This document shows, one piece after another, positions 7,441-14,549 of a stretch of 17,329 nucleotides of DNA. The notes under the pieces are model-generated. The model did no database searches, was not told where the DNA came from, and saw only the letters and a list, made by a program, of their open reading frames with translations. Source of the DNA: JBBKWX01 sp037969175. Its GTDB lineage: Bacteria; Bacteroidota; Bacteroidia; AKYH767-A; JBBKVM01. The stretch is from contig JBBKWX010000040.1 in assembly GCA_037969175.1 (NCBI GenBank), positions 1 to 17,329 on the forward strand. The letters are read 5' to 3'. Made by a program: the position numbers and the translations under genes. How positions within the stretch are numbered: the first letter of the stretch is position 1; the number at the start of each line of letters is the position of its first letter.

Positions 7441-8202
7441 CTAGATTGGGATCTGAATATTTCCCATTTGAGTAATCGCTCCGACAGTAACATTGACCGG
7501 ATTGATCAGGGTGTCTTTGAAAGGTGTAACAGATTGGAAAAGCAATTGATACTGACCTGCTGCAAGACCGCGAACTAAAAAATTTCCCAAAGAATCAGGA
7601 TATGTACTAACTGTGTCTATCCCTATAATGGCAGAAACTCTGGGATGTGCGATTCCCGGAATAACTCTTCCTGCAATGCCTCCATCCAAAGGATTGCCAA
7701 TTACACGAATTACGGGTTTCAATTTATAAGTTCCATTACCGGTCTGAATTACCGAGCGGCCTGCATCAAAATCAAGCAGTAAAGTATATGTTATATTCTC
7801 CAGTAACTCTTGATGAATGTTGAGTTTTAGCCCGCTTTGCTCAGCACTTGGTGTATCCAATGGATACAACACCGAATCTATTCTGACACTGCTGTTTGGG
7901 CCTAACTTTAATCTTAATTGAGAAATCAATCCGGAAGGCAGGTCTGTATTTGAAATGATGGTATCCGTGCCATTGGTCAGTTTAAGGAGATCATATATTC
8001 CGGGAACAACTGATAACGCTATCCATCCGTGACCTTCAATATGTACTTCTGCTGATTCCAGATCAATATTTACTTCATCGTAAGGTGCGGGGGCATCCGT
8101 AAGTTTAACAACGAGACGGCTAACTTTTAAGGATTCATCTTCTTTACAAGATGTCATTAAACTTAAACTGAATGCTATGATAATGAGAATTATGAAACGC
8201 AT
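7441..8202 (-). CDS. DUF4382 domain lipoprotein
   Basis: 253 residues from ATG 8202; a TTG four codons upstream (8214) is less likely because ATG 8202 directly begins the signal MRFIILIIIAFSLSLMTSC, with lipobox LMTSC and Cys19 as the lipidation site. The N-terminal domain (about 26-170) begins LVVKLTDAPAPYDEVNIDLESAEVHI, characteristic of DUF4382: KxTDAP then a strand, then a WIAL/YDLLKL segment and a LRLKLG segment. The C-terminal 80 residues, starting GGIAGRVIPG and including SLGNFLVRGLAAGQYQLLF, look like a carboxypeptidase-regulatory (transthyretin-like) beta sandwich. Such proteins are surface or periplasmic lipoproteins of unknown role, perhaps binding. It diverges from the M28 peptidase across 90 bp and may be co-transcribed with ferritin. 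Confidence 0.88.
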   Translation of the reverse strand: MRFIILIIIAFSLSLMTSCKEDESLKVSRLVVKLTDAPAPYDEVNIDLESAEVHIEGHGWIALSVVPGIYDLLKLTNGTDTIISNTDLPSGLISQLRLKLGPNSSVRIDSVLYPLDTPSAEQSGLKLNIHQELLENITYTLLLDFDAGRSVIQTGNGTYKLKPVIRVIGNPLDGGIAGRVIPGIAHPRVSAIIGIDTVSTYPDSLGNFLVRGLAAGQYQLLFQSVTPFKDTLINPVNVTVGAITQMGNIQIPI

Positions 8203-8236
8203 ATGATTAATCAAATAAACAGATAATTTATTTTTC

Positions 8237-8244
8237 TATTTTTG
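8237..8244 (+). promoter_or_regulatory. -7 box for the M28 peptidase gene
   Basis: TATTTTTG matches TAnnTTTG exactly, 48 bp before the ATG at 8293. No -33 TTTG is visible. It is one arm of a perfect 8-bp inverted repeat with 8252-8259. Confidence 0.45.
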
Positions 8245-8251
8245 GTTTCAT

Positions 8252-8259
8252 CAAAAATA
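8252..8259 (-). promoter_or_regulatory. -7 box for the DUF4382 gene
   Basis: Read on the minus strand this is TATTTTTG, an exact TAnnTTTG match, 49 bp before the ATG at 8202. It faces the identical plus-strand box at 8237-8244 across 7 bp. No -33 TTTG is visible. Confidence 0.45.
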
Positions 8260-8292
8260 CTGATTTATCCCCGTTTATAGCTATTCACGACC

Positions 8293-9783
8293 ATGTATTT
8301 ATCAAAATGTACTGTTTATTTAACGATCGGGGTCCTGCTTTGGGGATTTTCCCTCCAAAATGTCAGCGGACAAGGTATTGATACCACTCTGAAAAAAATA
8401 GATTTCGAAACAAGTACGAATACAGCTGCATATTCGACATTACAAGATGCAATTTCGAAGATCGGTCACAGGATGAGCGGCACGGCAAATGGAATCGCAG
8501 CTGAAAATTATGCAGATTCATTATTCAGATCCTACAAATTGCCGGTGGTTGAATTTCTCCCTTTTGAAATGAACACCTGGTATAGGCAGGAAGCAAGCCT
8601 CAAGATAGAAGATGCAAGCGGAGCATTGGGCGGCATTAGTTATAGTCCGCTATGTGTGAGTCTCGCCCATTCTCCCTTGAAAGCAACTATTAAATCCGGG
8701 ATCATAGATCTGGGTAATGGATTGAAGGAAGATTTCGAAAAAAATAAGAACAATATTAAAGGACAAATTGTTTTAATAAATATAGGAATCTGGCCCAGCA
8801 ATCAATTTCTAAAAAACCTGCACCGATCCGAAAAGACAGCTCTAGCAATTGAATATGGCGCCAAAGGCGTGATCATGATAAATACTGTTGCGGGCGATAT
8901 CCTACTTACAGGGACAGCTTCCGTAGACGGACAATTAATAAGCATACCCGCTTTATGCATATCTTTTGAAGAAGGGCAAAAAATAAGAGGCTGGCTAATC
9001 AGAGATCGCCGGGAGATGTTGGCAAAGATCACATTGAAAAGTAGTTTTGAAAAAATTAGTGCCCGCAATGTAATTGCAACGATACCGGGCTCTACACATC
9101 CGGATGAATGGATCATCATAGGAGCTCATCTGGATAGCTGGGATCTGGCGACTGGTGCGATCGATAATGGAATTAGCTCATTTGCGGTAATTGATATGGC
9201 AAGAACCTTCATGGCATTGGGATTGAAACCGGCAAGGACAATTAAGTTTGTTTGTTTTATGGGCGAAGAACAAGGGCTTTTCGGTTCCAACAAATTGGTT
9301 GAATCTTTAAAAGCTTCTGGAGAACTTGATAAAGTAAAGGTCATGATCAATCTGGATATGGCAGGGAATCCAAAAGGGTTTAATGCATTTGGGAGAGACG
9401 AATTGTTAGCCTGGCTGGATAAAGCCGGAGCCGACATTAAAAATATCAATCCTGATTTTGGAAATGAAAATTTAAATCAGCCTTCATTGCACAGCGATCA
9501 TCATTATTTCATGCTTGAAGGCATCCCTGTTTTGAGTCTGAACAGCAATCTTGACCCATCCATCTTTAAGTTTTATCACAGTAATAAAGATGAATTTTCA
9601 CTTGTCAATAAACAACATCTGGAAAATACGGTGAAGATAACTTCGATGTTATTGTATGCACTTTCGGAAACACAGCCATTTCCTGTAAGCAAGCAAAACT
9701 CTGAAGCTACCAGAGATATGTTGATAAAACATAACCTGAAAGAACAGTTGATAATTGGAAAGGAATGGAGATGGGAAAATTAA
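8293..9783 (+). CDS. secreted M28 family zinc metallopeptidase with PA domain
   Basis: 496 residues from ATG 8293. A signal peptide covers about 1-27 (TIGVLLWGFSLQNVSGQ). A PA-type insert spans roughly 130-245 (KGQIVLINIG, AIEYGAKGVIMIN, SIPALCISFEEGQKIR). The M28 catalytic core follows with all expected ligands: His279 and Asp281 in AHLDSW, bridging Asp291 in AIDNG, catalytic Glu325 and ligand Glu326 in GEEQG, Asp355 in NLDMAGN and His429 in FYHSNKDEF. This is an aminopeptidase or carboxypeptidase of the glutamate carboxypeptidase II / PA-M28 kind, acting in the periplasm or outside the cell with two zinc ions. The exact specificity cannot be read. No T9SS sorting domain is seen. Its stop shares TTAA with the convergent sigma factor stop. 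Confidence 0.94.
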   Translation: MYLSKCTVYLTIGVLLWGFSLQNVSGQGIDTTLKKIDFETSTNTAAYSTLQDAISKIGHRMSGTANGIAAENYADSLFRSYKLPVVEFLPFEMNTWYRQEASLKIEDASGALGGISYSPLCVSLAHSPLKATIKSGIIDLGNGLKEDFEKNKNNIKGQIVLINIGIWPSNQFLKNLHRSEKTALAIEYGAKGVIMINTVAGDILLTGTASVDGQLISIPALCISFEEGQKIRGWLIRDRREMLAKITLKSSFEKISARNVIATIPGSTHPDEWIIIGAHLDSWDLATGAIDNGISSFAVIDMARTFMALGLKPARTIKFVCFMGEEQGLFGSNKLVESLKASGELDKVKVMINLDMAGNPKGFNAFGRDELLAWLDKAGADIKNINPDFGNENLNQPSLHSDHHYFMLEGIPVLSLNSNLDPSIFKFYHSNKDEFSLVNKQHLENTVKITSMLLYALSETQPFPVSKQNSEATRDMLIKHNLKEQLIIGKEWRWEN

Positions 9784-10640
9784 AGATAGGTTCGTAAAAA
9801 ACTGTTTCTTGAATTGACTCTAAGGCGTTTTAATGCTTTCTCTTTTATTTGACGAATCCTTTCGCGGGTAAGATCAAATTTTTGACTGATCTCTTCCAGG
9901 CTAAGCACAACTCTACCATTCAATCCGTAAGAAAGTCTGATCACTTCTGCTTCGCGTTCGTTCAAGAAATTAAGTGCTCTTTCAATCTCAGTGACCAGGC
10001 TTTGTTTCATAAGCTTATCAACAGGATTTACTGCATCTGTATTCTCGAGAAAATTGATCAATCCGGTATCTTCCTCATCATTAATAGGGGCATCCATGCT
10101 GACATGCCGCTTTGAAAAACTGATCGTATCTGATACTTCAGCGCTATTCATCTCCAACACTTCAGAGAGCTCGTCCGATGTGGGCTCCCGCTCAAACTTT
10201 TGTTCCAGTATGGAAGATGCTTTAACTACTTTATTTATATTGCTAACTCTGTTTAGCGGAAGCCGCACTATTCTGGAATTCTCAGCAGCTGCTTGTAATA
10301 TACTTTGACGGATCCACCAAACGGCATAGGATATAAACTTAAAGCCTCTTGTTTCATCAAATCTCAAAGCAGCTTTTATAAGCCCCAAGTTACCTTCATT
10401 GATAAGATCTTCAAGACTCAGTCCTAAATTCTGGTATTGCTTGGCAACACTCACTACAAAACGAAGATTAGCTCTTACCAACTTCTCCAAGGCCGCAGTT
10501 TCCCCGGCCTTGATCTGTTTTGCTAATTTTACTTCTTCGTCAGCTGTGATCATTCCTTCCTTGGAAATTTCATGCAGGTAACGCTCAATCGAACGACTAT
10601 CGCGATTCGTGATCTGTTTTGTAATCTTTAACTGCCTCAT
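9780..10640 (-). CDS. RpoD/SigA-family RNA polymerase sigma factor
   Basis: 286 residues from ATG 10640, giving the canonical Bacteroidota N-terminus MRQLKITK; an ATG two codons upstream (10646) is possible but less likely. Region 1.2 about 14-47, region 2 about 50-120 with the DLINEGNLGLIKAALRFDET and GFKFISYAVWWIRQSI core (promoter melting and -7 recognition), region 3 about 130-205, region 4 about 220-275 with helix-turn-helix LSLEEISQKFDLTRERIRQI. Region 1.1 is absent, as usual in this phylum. It is a group 1 or 2 sigma-70. Several positions differ from the primary factor as I remember it: AAAENSRI, the YGLNGRVVLSLEEI stretch, weak region 3 conservation, and an end at TYL without the final Gly. 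It may therefore be a secondary paralogue, so I give no gene symbol. Lies 141 bp after the permease stop. Confidence 0.93.
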   Translation of the reverse strand: MRQLKITKQITNRDSRSIERYLHEISKEGMITADEEVKLAKQIKAGETAALEKLVRANLRFVVSVAKQYQNLGLSLEDLINEGNLGLIKAALRFDETRGFKFISYAVWWIRQSILQAAAENSRIVRLPLNRVSNINKVVKASSILEQKFEREPTSDELSEVLEMNSAEVSDTISFSKRHVSMDAPINDEEDTGLINFLENTDAVNPVDKLMKQSLVTEIERALNFLNEREAEVIRLSYGLNGRVVLSLEEISQKFDLTRERIRQIKEKALKRLRVNSRNSFLRTYL

Positions 10641-10781
10641 AGCCATGTGGTGAAACTTGGATTCTACTACAAGATAGCAGATGTAAGGGCAAGTCGTACT
10701 TTTTCTCAGGAAATTTTGGCGAATACGCTATAATAATGGGTGATTGGCATTTAGGCTATAATTTAAAGATCTATTCTATCA

Positions 10782-12539
10782 TCATAGAGGCCAGTGAAAA
10801 GGGATATAAATACTTAGCAAAAGCAAGAGGATCAGCGTAATACCTCCTCCCACACGGATAAAGTCCATCACTTTGTACTTTCCCGGCCCATAGATCAGTA
10901 TACAAGCCGGCTCAAAAGGTGTGATCATAGAGATCGAAGCAGAGAGAATGATCGCTATCGAAAAGCTCCTGGCATCGACATGCAGATCCAGAGCAGTTTG
11001 TATAGCTATTGGGAGCATGACCAAGGCGGCAGCTGCATTCGATAGTGGTTGTGTAAGAATGACGGTTACAACCATAAATCCGACCATGATGGCCCAGGGA
11101 CCAAAAGCACCCAAATTATTAATAATGAGATCAGAAAGAAACAGGTTTGTGCCCGTTTCCGTCATGGCGGTACCAAAAGCACTCATCCCGCCTATCATAA
11201 TCAATGCTTTCCATTCAATATATTCATATGCTTTTTCAGGAGTTACTGCTCCAAACAAAACAGAAAGCACAGCTGCTGTAAGGAAACTTACTGAAAGAGG
11301 GAGCCAACCCAGAGACCCGATGATCACAGCTAGAATGAATACGCTTAATGTAAACCAGCCTTCCCGCTTATTATAAAGCCGGGGTTTGAATCTATCCAAT
11401 ACTGCCAGACTATGATCCGTTTTGAGATAATCCAGCTGAGAAGACGGTCCTTGAACCAACAGCAGATCACCCACTTGCAAGCGGATATCTCCAATTTTGT
11501 CTTTTAAGCTCTGACCATGTCGGTGAACTGCCAAAACTACCACTCCAAAACGTTGTCGGAATTTGGCCTCACGGATCGTACTATGCAGTAGATCTGACAT
11601 TGGTGTAACGAGAACTTCGGCAATTTTTACTTCTCCTCCCAACAATGAACTTACGTCAAGTGCTTCCGCCCGTATAATGATACCTTCTGTTTCTTTTGCC
11701 TGGAGTAGCTTTTCCAGATTGCCTTCTACAAGCAAGACATCTTCTTCTTCAATAATACTATCCGAAACAGGAAAGAGCTTATTATTCCCCCGTATGATCT
11801 CAAGAATGCGAAAGTCGAGCTTACTCAAATTGGATTTAAAAACACTTTGTCCGGCTAGCGGAGATCCTTTTACTACTAGTATCTCGCTCAAGTATTCGCG
11901 CATTCCAAAACTCTCTCCCAGACTTTCCTGTTTGTGATCCGGCAACATACGTCTGCCAATCGTAGCAAGGTAAAGCAGACCTATCCCAAACATGAACAAT
12001 CCCGCAGGAAGCAATTCAAACATGCTCAATGGATCCATGCCATAATTCGCCATTAATGCACTTCCTGCTATGTTTGTTGATGTTCCGATAAGTGTACAGG
12101 TTCCTCCCAAAATGGTAGCGAAACACATGGGCATAAGGATCTTGGAAGGAGAGATCTTTGCTTTACGGGCGAGACCCATCAAGGGGTTTACAAATAATGC
12201 CGTTACCGTAGTGTTATTCATGAAAGCTGAAATGCTTCCCGGAATGAGCATGGTATAAAAAAGCATTAAACGTGGTCTTTTTCTGCCGGCCTTGACCAGC
12301 TTACCGCCCAACTGATCGAGCAAACCTGTCTCTTGCATGGCCCCACTGATCACGAAGATGCTAGCAAGAATTACCATGAAATCACTGCTAAATCCTTCAA
12401 AGGCTTGCTTTGGAGTAAGTATGCCAAAACCGGTAAGGACTATGATCAAACTGAGGGTAACAACATCAATGGAAAATTTCTCCATTGCAAATAGAATAAT
12501 CGCAATCACCAAAAGGGAGAGAACTAATGCAATTTCCAT
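10782..12539 (-). CDS. SLC13/DASS-family permease with two TrkA-C domains
   Basis: 585 residues from ATG 12539. Two membrane halves, about 1-200 and 395-585, flank a soluble region. Each half carries re-entrant-loop signatures of the divalent anion:sodium symporter fold: MNNTTVTALFVNP (107-119) and IGTSTN (151-156) in the first, QPLSNAAAALVMLP (497-510) in the second, plus SMITPFEPACIL near 537-548. The central part contains two TrkA-C (RCK_C) domains at about 215-285 (ILVVKGSPLAGQS through EEEDVLLVEG) and 305-380 (EVLVTPMSDLLHSTI through LQVGDLLLVQG), which bind small ligands in related channels and transporters. Such proteins are usually annotated SLC13 permeases; sulfate or another oxyanion is a plausible substrate but not shown. 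Divergent from htpG; promoter at 12565-12590. Codons 1-2 abut a pentanucleotide repeat. Confidence 0.9.
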   Translation of the reverse strand: MEIALVLSLLVIAIILFAMEKFSIDVVTLSLIIVLTGFGILTPKQAFEGFSSDFMVILASIFVISGAMQETGLLDQLGGKLVKAGRKRPRLMLFYTMLIPGSISAFMNNTTVTALFVNPLMGLARKAKISPSKILMPMCFATILGGTCTLIGTSTNIAGSALMANYGMDPLSMFELLPAGLFMFGIGLLYLATIGRRMLPDHKQESLGESFGMREYLSEILVVKGSPLAGQSVFKSNLSKLDFRILEIIRGNNKLFPVSDSIIEEEDVLLVEGNLEKLLQAKETEGIIIRAEALDVSSLLGGEVKIAEVLVTPMSDLLHSTIREAKFRQRFGVVVLAVHRHGQSLKDKIGDIRLQVGDLLLVQGPSSQLDYLKTDHSLAVLDRFKPRLYNKREGWFTLSVFILAVIIGSLGWLPLSVSFLTAAVLSVLFGAVTPEKAYEYIEWKALIMIGGMSAFGTAMTETGTNLFLSDLIINNLGAFGPWAIMVGFMVVTVILTQPLSNAAAALVMLPIAIQTALDLHVDARSFSIAIILSASISMITPFEPACILIYGPGKYKVMDFIRVGGGITLILLLLLSIYIPFHWPL

Positions 12540-12552
12540 TCTATTCTATTCT
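12538..12552. repeat. (ATTCT)3 microsatellite at the permease start codon
   Basis: Three perfect ATTCT units; on the coding strand they read AGAAT x3 and the last unit supplies the AT of the start ATG. The ribosome-binding region of the permease is therefore a simple repeat. Confidence 0.75.
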
Positions 12553-12564
12553 ATATTGAGTTCT

Positions 12565-12590
12565 CAAATATAGGAATTGAAATGCATCAA
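12565..12590 (-). promoter_or_regulatory. promoter of the SLC13 permease
   Basis: On the minus strand the -7 box is TATATTTG (12572-12565), an exact TAnnTTTG match 25 bp before the ATG. A TTG at 12590-12588 lies 15 bp upstream as a possible -33 element, slightly closer than usual. Confidence 0.55.
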
Positions 12591-12620
12591 TAAAATAACA
12601 TAATATAATGAAAGATGTAA

Positions 12621-12631
12621 GACAATTTGTC
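12621..12631. promoter_or_regulatory. palindrome GACAA-T-TTGTC upstream of htpG
   Basis: A perfect 5-bp inverted repeat with one central base, 13 bp upstream of the sigma-54-like -24 box. Suitable size for a dimeric regulator half-site pair; the protein is unknown. Confidence 0.45.
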
Positions 12632-12644
12632 AGAGATTGCCCCA

Positions 12645-12659
12645 TGGCACTTTCTTTGA
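12645..12659 (+). promoter_or_regulatory. sigma-54-like -24/-12 promoter of htpG
   Basis: TGGCAC, five bases, then TTGA matches the sigma-54 consensus TGGCAC-N5-TTGC except for the last base. GG and the -12 G are at the exact spacing. It would start transcription near 12671, about 23 nt before the htpG ATG. No TAnnTTTG box is seen in the plus orientation here. Confidence 0.5.
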
Positions 12660-12693
12660 CTTCCGAAGGCATCTAAAAAAACCTTATTAAAGC

Positions 12694-14514
12694 ATGAGTA
12701 CAGGAAAAATAAATGTAAACACAGAGAATATTTTCCCAATAATTAAGAAATTTCTTTATTCAGATCATGAGATCTTTCTGCGTGAATTGGTTTCAAACGC
12801 AGTAGATGCATGTCAAAAACTTAAAACACTTGCAAGTGCGGGTGAATTCAAAGATGAAATTGGAGATCTTAAAGTTGAGATCCTTATTGACAAGGAGAAA
12901 AAAACACTTACTATTCGCGATAACGGGATAGGAATGAATCAGGAAGAGGTTGATAAATATATTAACCAAATTGCGTTTTCGAGTGCTGAAGAATTTGTTT
13001 CAAAATACAAAGATAAAGGGGATGCGAATGCAATCATCGGCCATTTTGGTTTGGGATTTTATTCTGCTTTCATGGTATCAGAAAAAGTAGAGCTGATCAC
13101 AAAAACTCACAAAAAAGGAAAAGGCAATACCGCCGTAAAATGGGAATGTGATGGAAGTCCGGAATACACGATCAGTGATTCGGATAAGAAAACCAGAGGA
13201 ACTGATGTCGTGTTATTTATCAATGAAGAGTCTATCGAATTTTTAGAATCAGCCCGCATAAAAACTTTGCTTGATAAATATTGCAAATTTTTGCCGGTAA
13301 ATATTGAGTTCGAAGGAGCGTCGATCAACAATACAAAACCCGCCTGGACACGCAAACCTGCCGACTTATCCCCGGAAGATTATCTGTCATTCTACAAAGA
13401 GATTTACCCCTATTCCGAAGATCCACTATTTCATATTCATTTGAATGTGGATTATCCTTTTAACCTTACCGGAGTATTATATTTTCCAAAACTTAAGAAG
13501 AATGTAGAAGTACAAAAGAATAAGATCCAATTGTACTCCAATCAAGTATTCGTCACAGATTCTGTTGAAGGAATTGTACCTGAATTCCTGACTCTTCTTC
13601 ATGGTGTAATCGATAGTCCGGACATTCCTTTGAATGTTTCAAGAAGCTATTTACAAAGTGATGGAAATGTAAAGAAGATCAGCGGGCATATCATGAAGAA
13701 AGTTGCTGACAAGCTGGATGAAGAGTTTAAAGAGCAACGAGAGAATTTCGAGAAAAGATGGGACGATCTTAAAGTTTTTATCAGCTATGGAATGCTAAGC
13801 GAAGAGAAATTTTACGATAGAGCTAAATCATTTTATTTGATAAAAACCACTAAGGATGAATATATTGATCTGGATTCTTTGGTTGAAAAAGTAAAACCAT
13901 TACAAACTGATAAGCATGGTAAAACAATAATTCTTTATGCAACGAATTTAGATGCACAACATGCATTCATTGACGCGGCAACGAATAGAGGATATACAGT
14001 GATGCTAATGGATGGCGTCTTCGATTCGCATATGGTGAATTCGCTTGAACAGAAAATTGAGAACACTTCATTTGTAAGAGTTGATTCAAACACGATCGAT
14101 AAATTGATCGAAAAAGAAGAAGTCCTTCCATCCAAGTTAAGTGCAGAACAGGAAGAAACATTAAAGAAAGACATTGAAGAATTTGTAACCAAAGAAAAAT
14201 TCACCGTTACACTTGAGGCAATGAGCGAATCTGAAAGTCCATTTCATATCACTATTCCTGAATTCATGAGAAGGATGAAAGACATGGCAGCTATTGGTGG
14301 TGGCGGAATGGATTTTATGTCCAATATGCCTGAACATTATAATCTTGTTGTAAACAGCAATCATCCACTTTCAAATAAAATTCTGGATGAAAAAGATGAA
14401 AGCAAAAAGAAGGCAGTGATATCACAGGCCTTTGATCTGGCGCTTCTTTCACAGAACATGCTCAAGGGAGAAGACCTCACGAAATTTATTCGAAGGAGTA
14501 TCGAATTGATCTAA
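12694..14514 (+). CDS. htpG: molecular chaperone HtpG (Hsp90)
   Basis: 606 residues from ATG 12694, close to other bacterial HtpG proteins. It is a cytosolic ATP-dependent homodimeric chaperone that remodels client proteins. The N-terminal GHKL ATPase domain (about 1-215) shows the Bergerat motifs: LRELVSNAVDAC (29-40; Glu31 catalytic, Asn35 Mg contact), RDNGIGM (75-81; Asp76 adenine contact) and IIGHFGLGFYSAF (114-126; lid and gamma phosphate loop). The middle domain includes GVLYFPK, NKIQLYSNQVFV and PLNVSRSYLQ with its conserved Arg after LNVS. The C-terminal dimerisation domain (about 500-606) lacks the eukaryotic MEEVD tail, as expected. It is transcribed alone with a sigma-54-like promoter upstream and a strong terminator immediately after its TAA. 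Confidence 0.98.
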   Translation: MSTGKINVNTENIFPIIKKFLYSDHEIFLRELVSNAVDACQKLKTLASAGEFKDEIGDLKVEILIDKEKKTLTIRDNGIGMNQEEVDKYINQIAFSSAEEFVSKYKDKGDANAIIGHFGLGFYSAFMVSEKVELITKTHKKGKGNTAVKWECDGSPEYTISDSDKKTRGTDVVLFINEESIEFLESARIKTLLDKYCKFLPVNIEFEGASINNTKPAWTRKPADLSPEDYLSFYKEIYPYSEDPLFHIHLNVDYPFNLTGVLYFPKLKKNVEVQKNKIQLYSNQVFVTDSVEGIVPEFLTLLHGVIDSPDIPLNVSRSYLQSDGNVKKISGHIMKKVADKLDEEFKEQRENFEKRWDDLKVFISYGMLSEEKFYDRAKSFYLIKTTKDEYIDLDSLVEKVKPLQTDKHGKTIILYATNLDAQHAFIDAATNRGYTVMLMDGVFDSHMVNSLEQKIENTSFVRVDSNTIDKLIEKEEVLPSKLSAEQEETLKKDIEEFVTKEKFTVTLEAMSESESPFHITIPEFMRRMKDMAAIGGGGMDFMSNMPEHYNLVVNSNHPLSNKILDEKDESKKKAVISQAFDLALLSQNMLKGEDLTKFIRRSIELI

Positions 14515-14549
14515 TAAAAAAAGAGGCAGCTAAGCTGCCTCTTTTTTTT
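14515..14549. terminator. bidirectional intrinsic terminator between htpG and the T9SS gene
   Basis: GAGGCAGC and GCTGCCTC pair perfectly around a TAA loop, flanked by seven A (14516-14522) and eight T (14542-14549), so the stem reaches 15 bp and both strands end in a U-tract. It serves htpG (+) and the convergent gene (-), whose stop codon overlaps the T-tract. Confidence 0.95.

Noticed and set aside
10921..11376. 151-residue plus-strand open frame opposite the SLC13 permease
   Set aside because: It is antisense to the second membrane half of the permease, with composition explained by the opposite codons.
11563..11937. 124-residue plus-strand open frame opposite the permease TrkA-C region
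   Set aside because: Ser/Arg-rich shadow translation of a well-supported gene; no independent signal.
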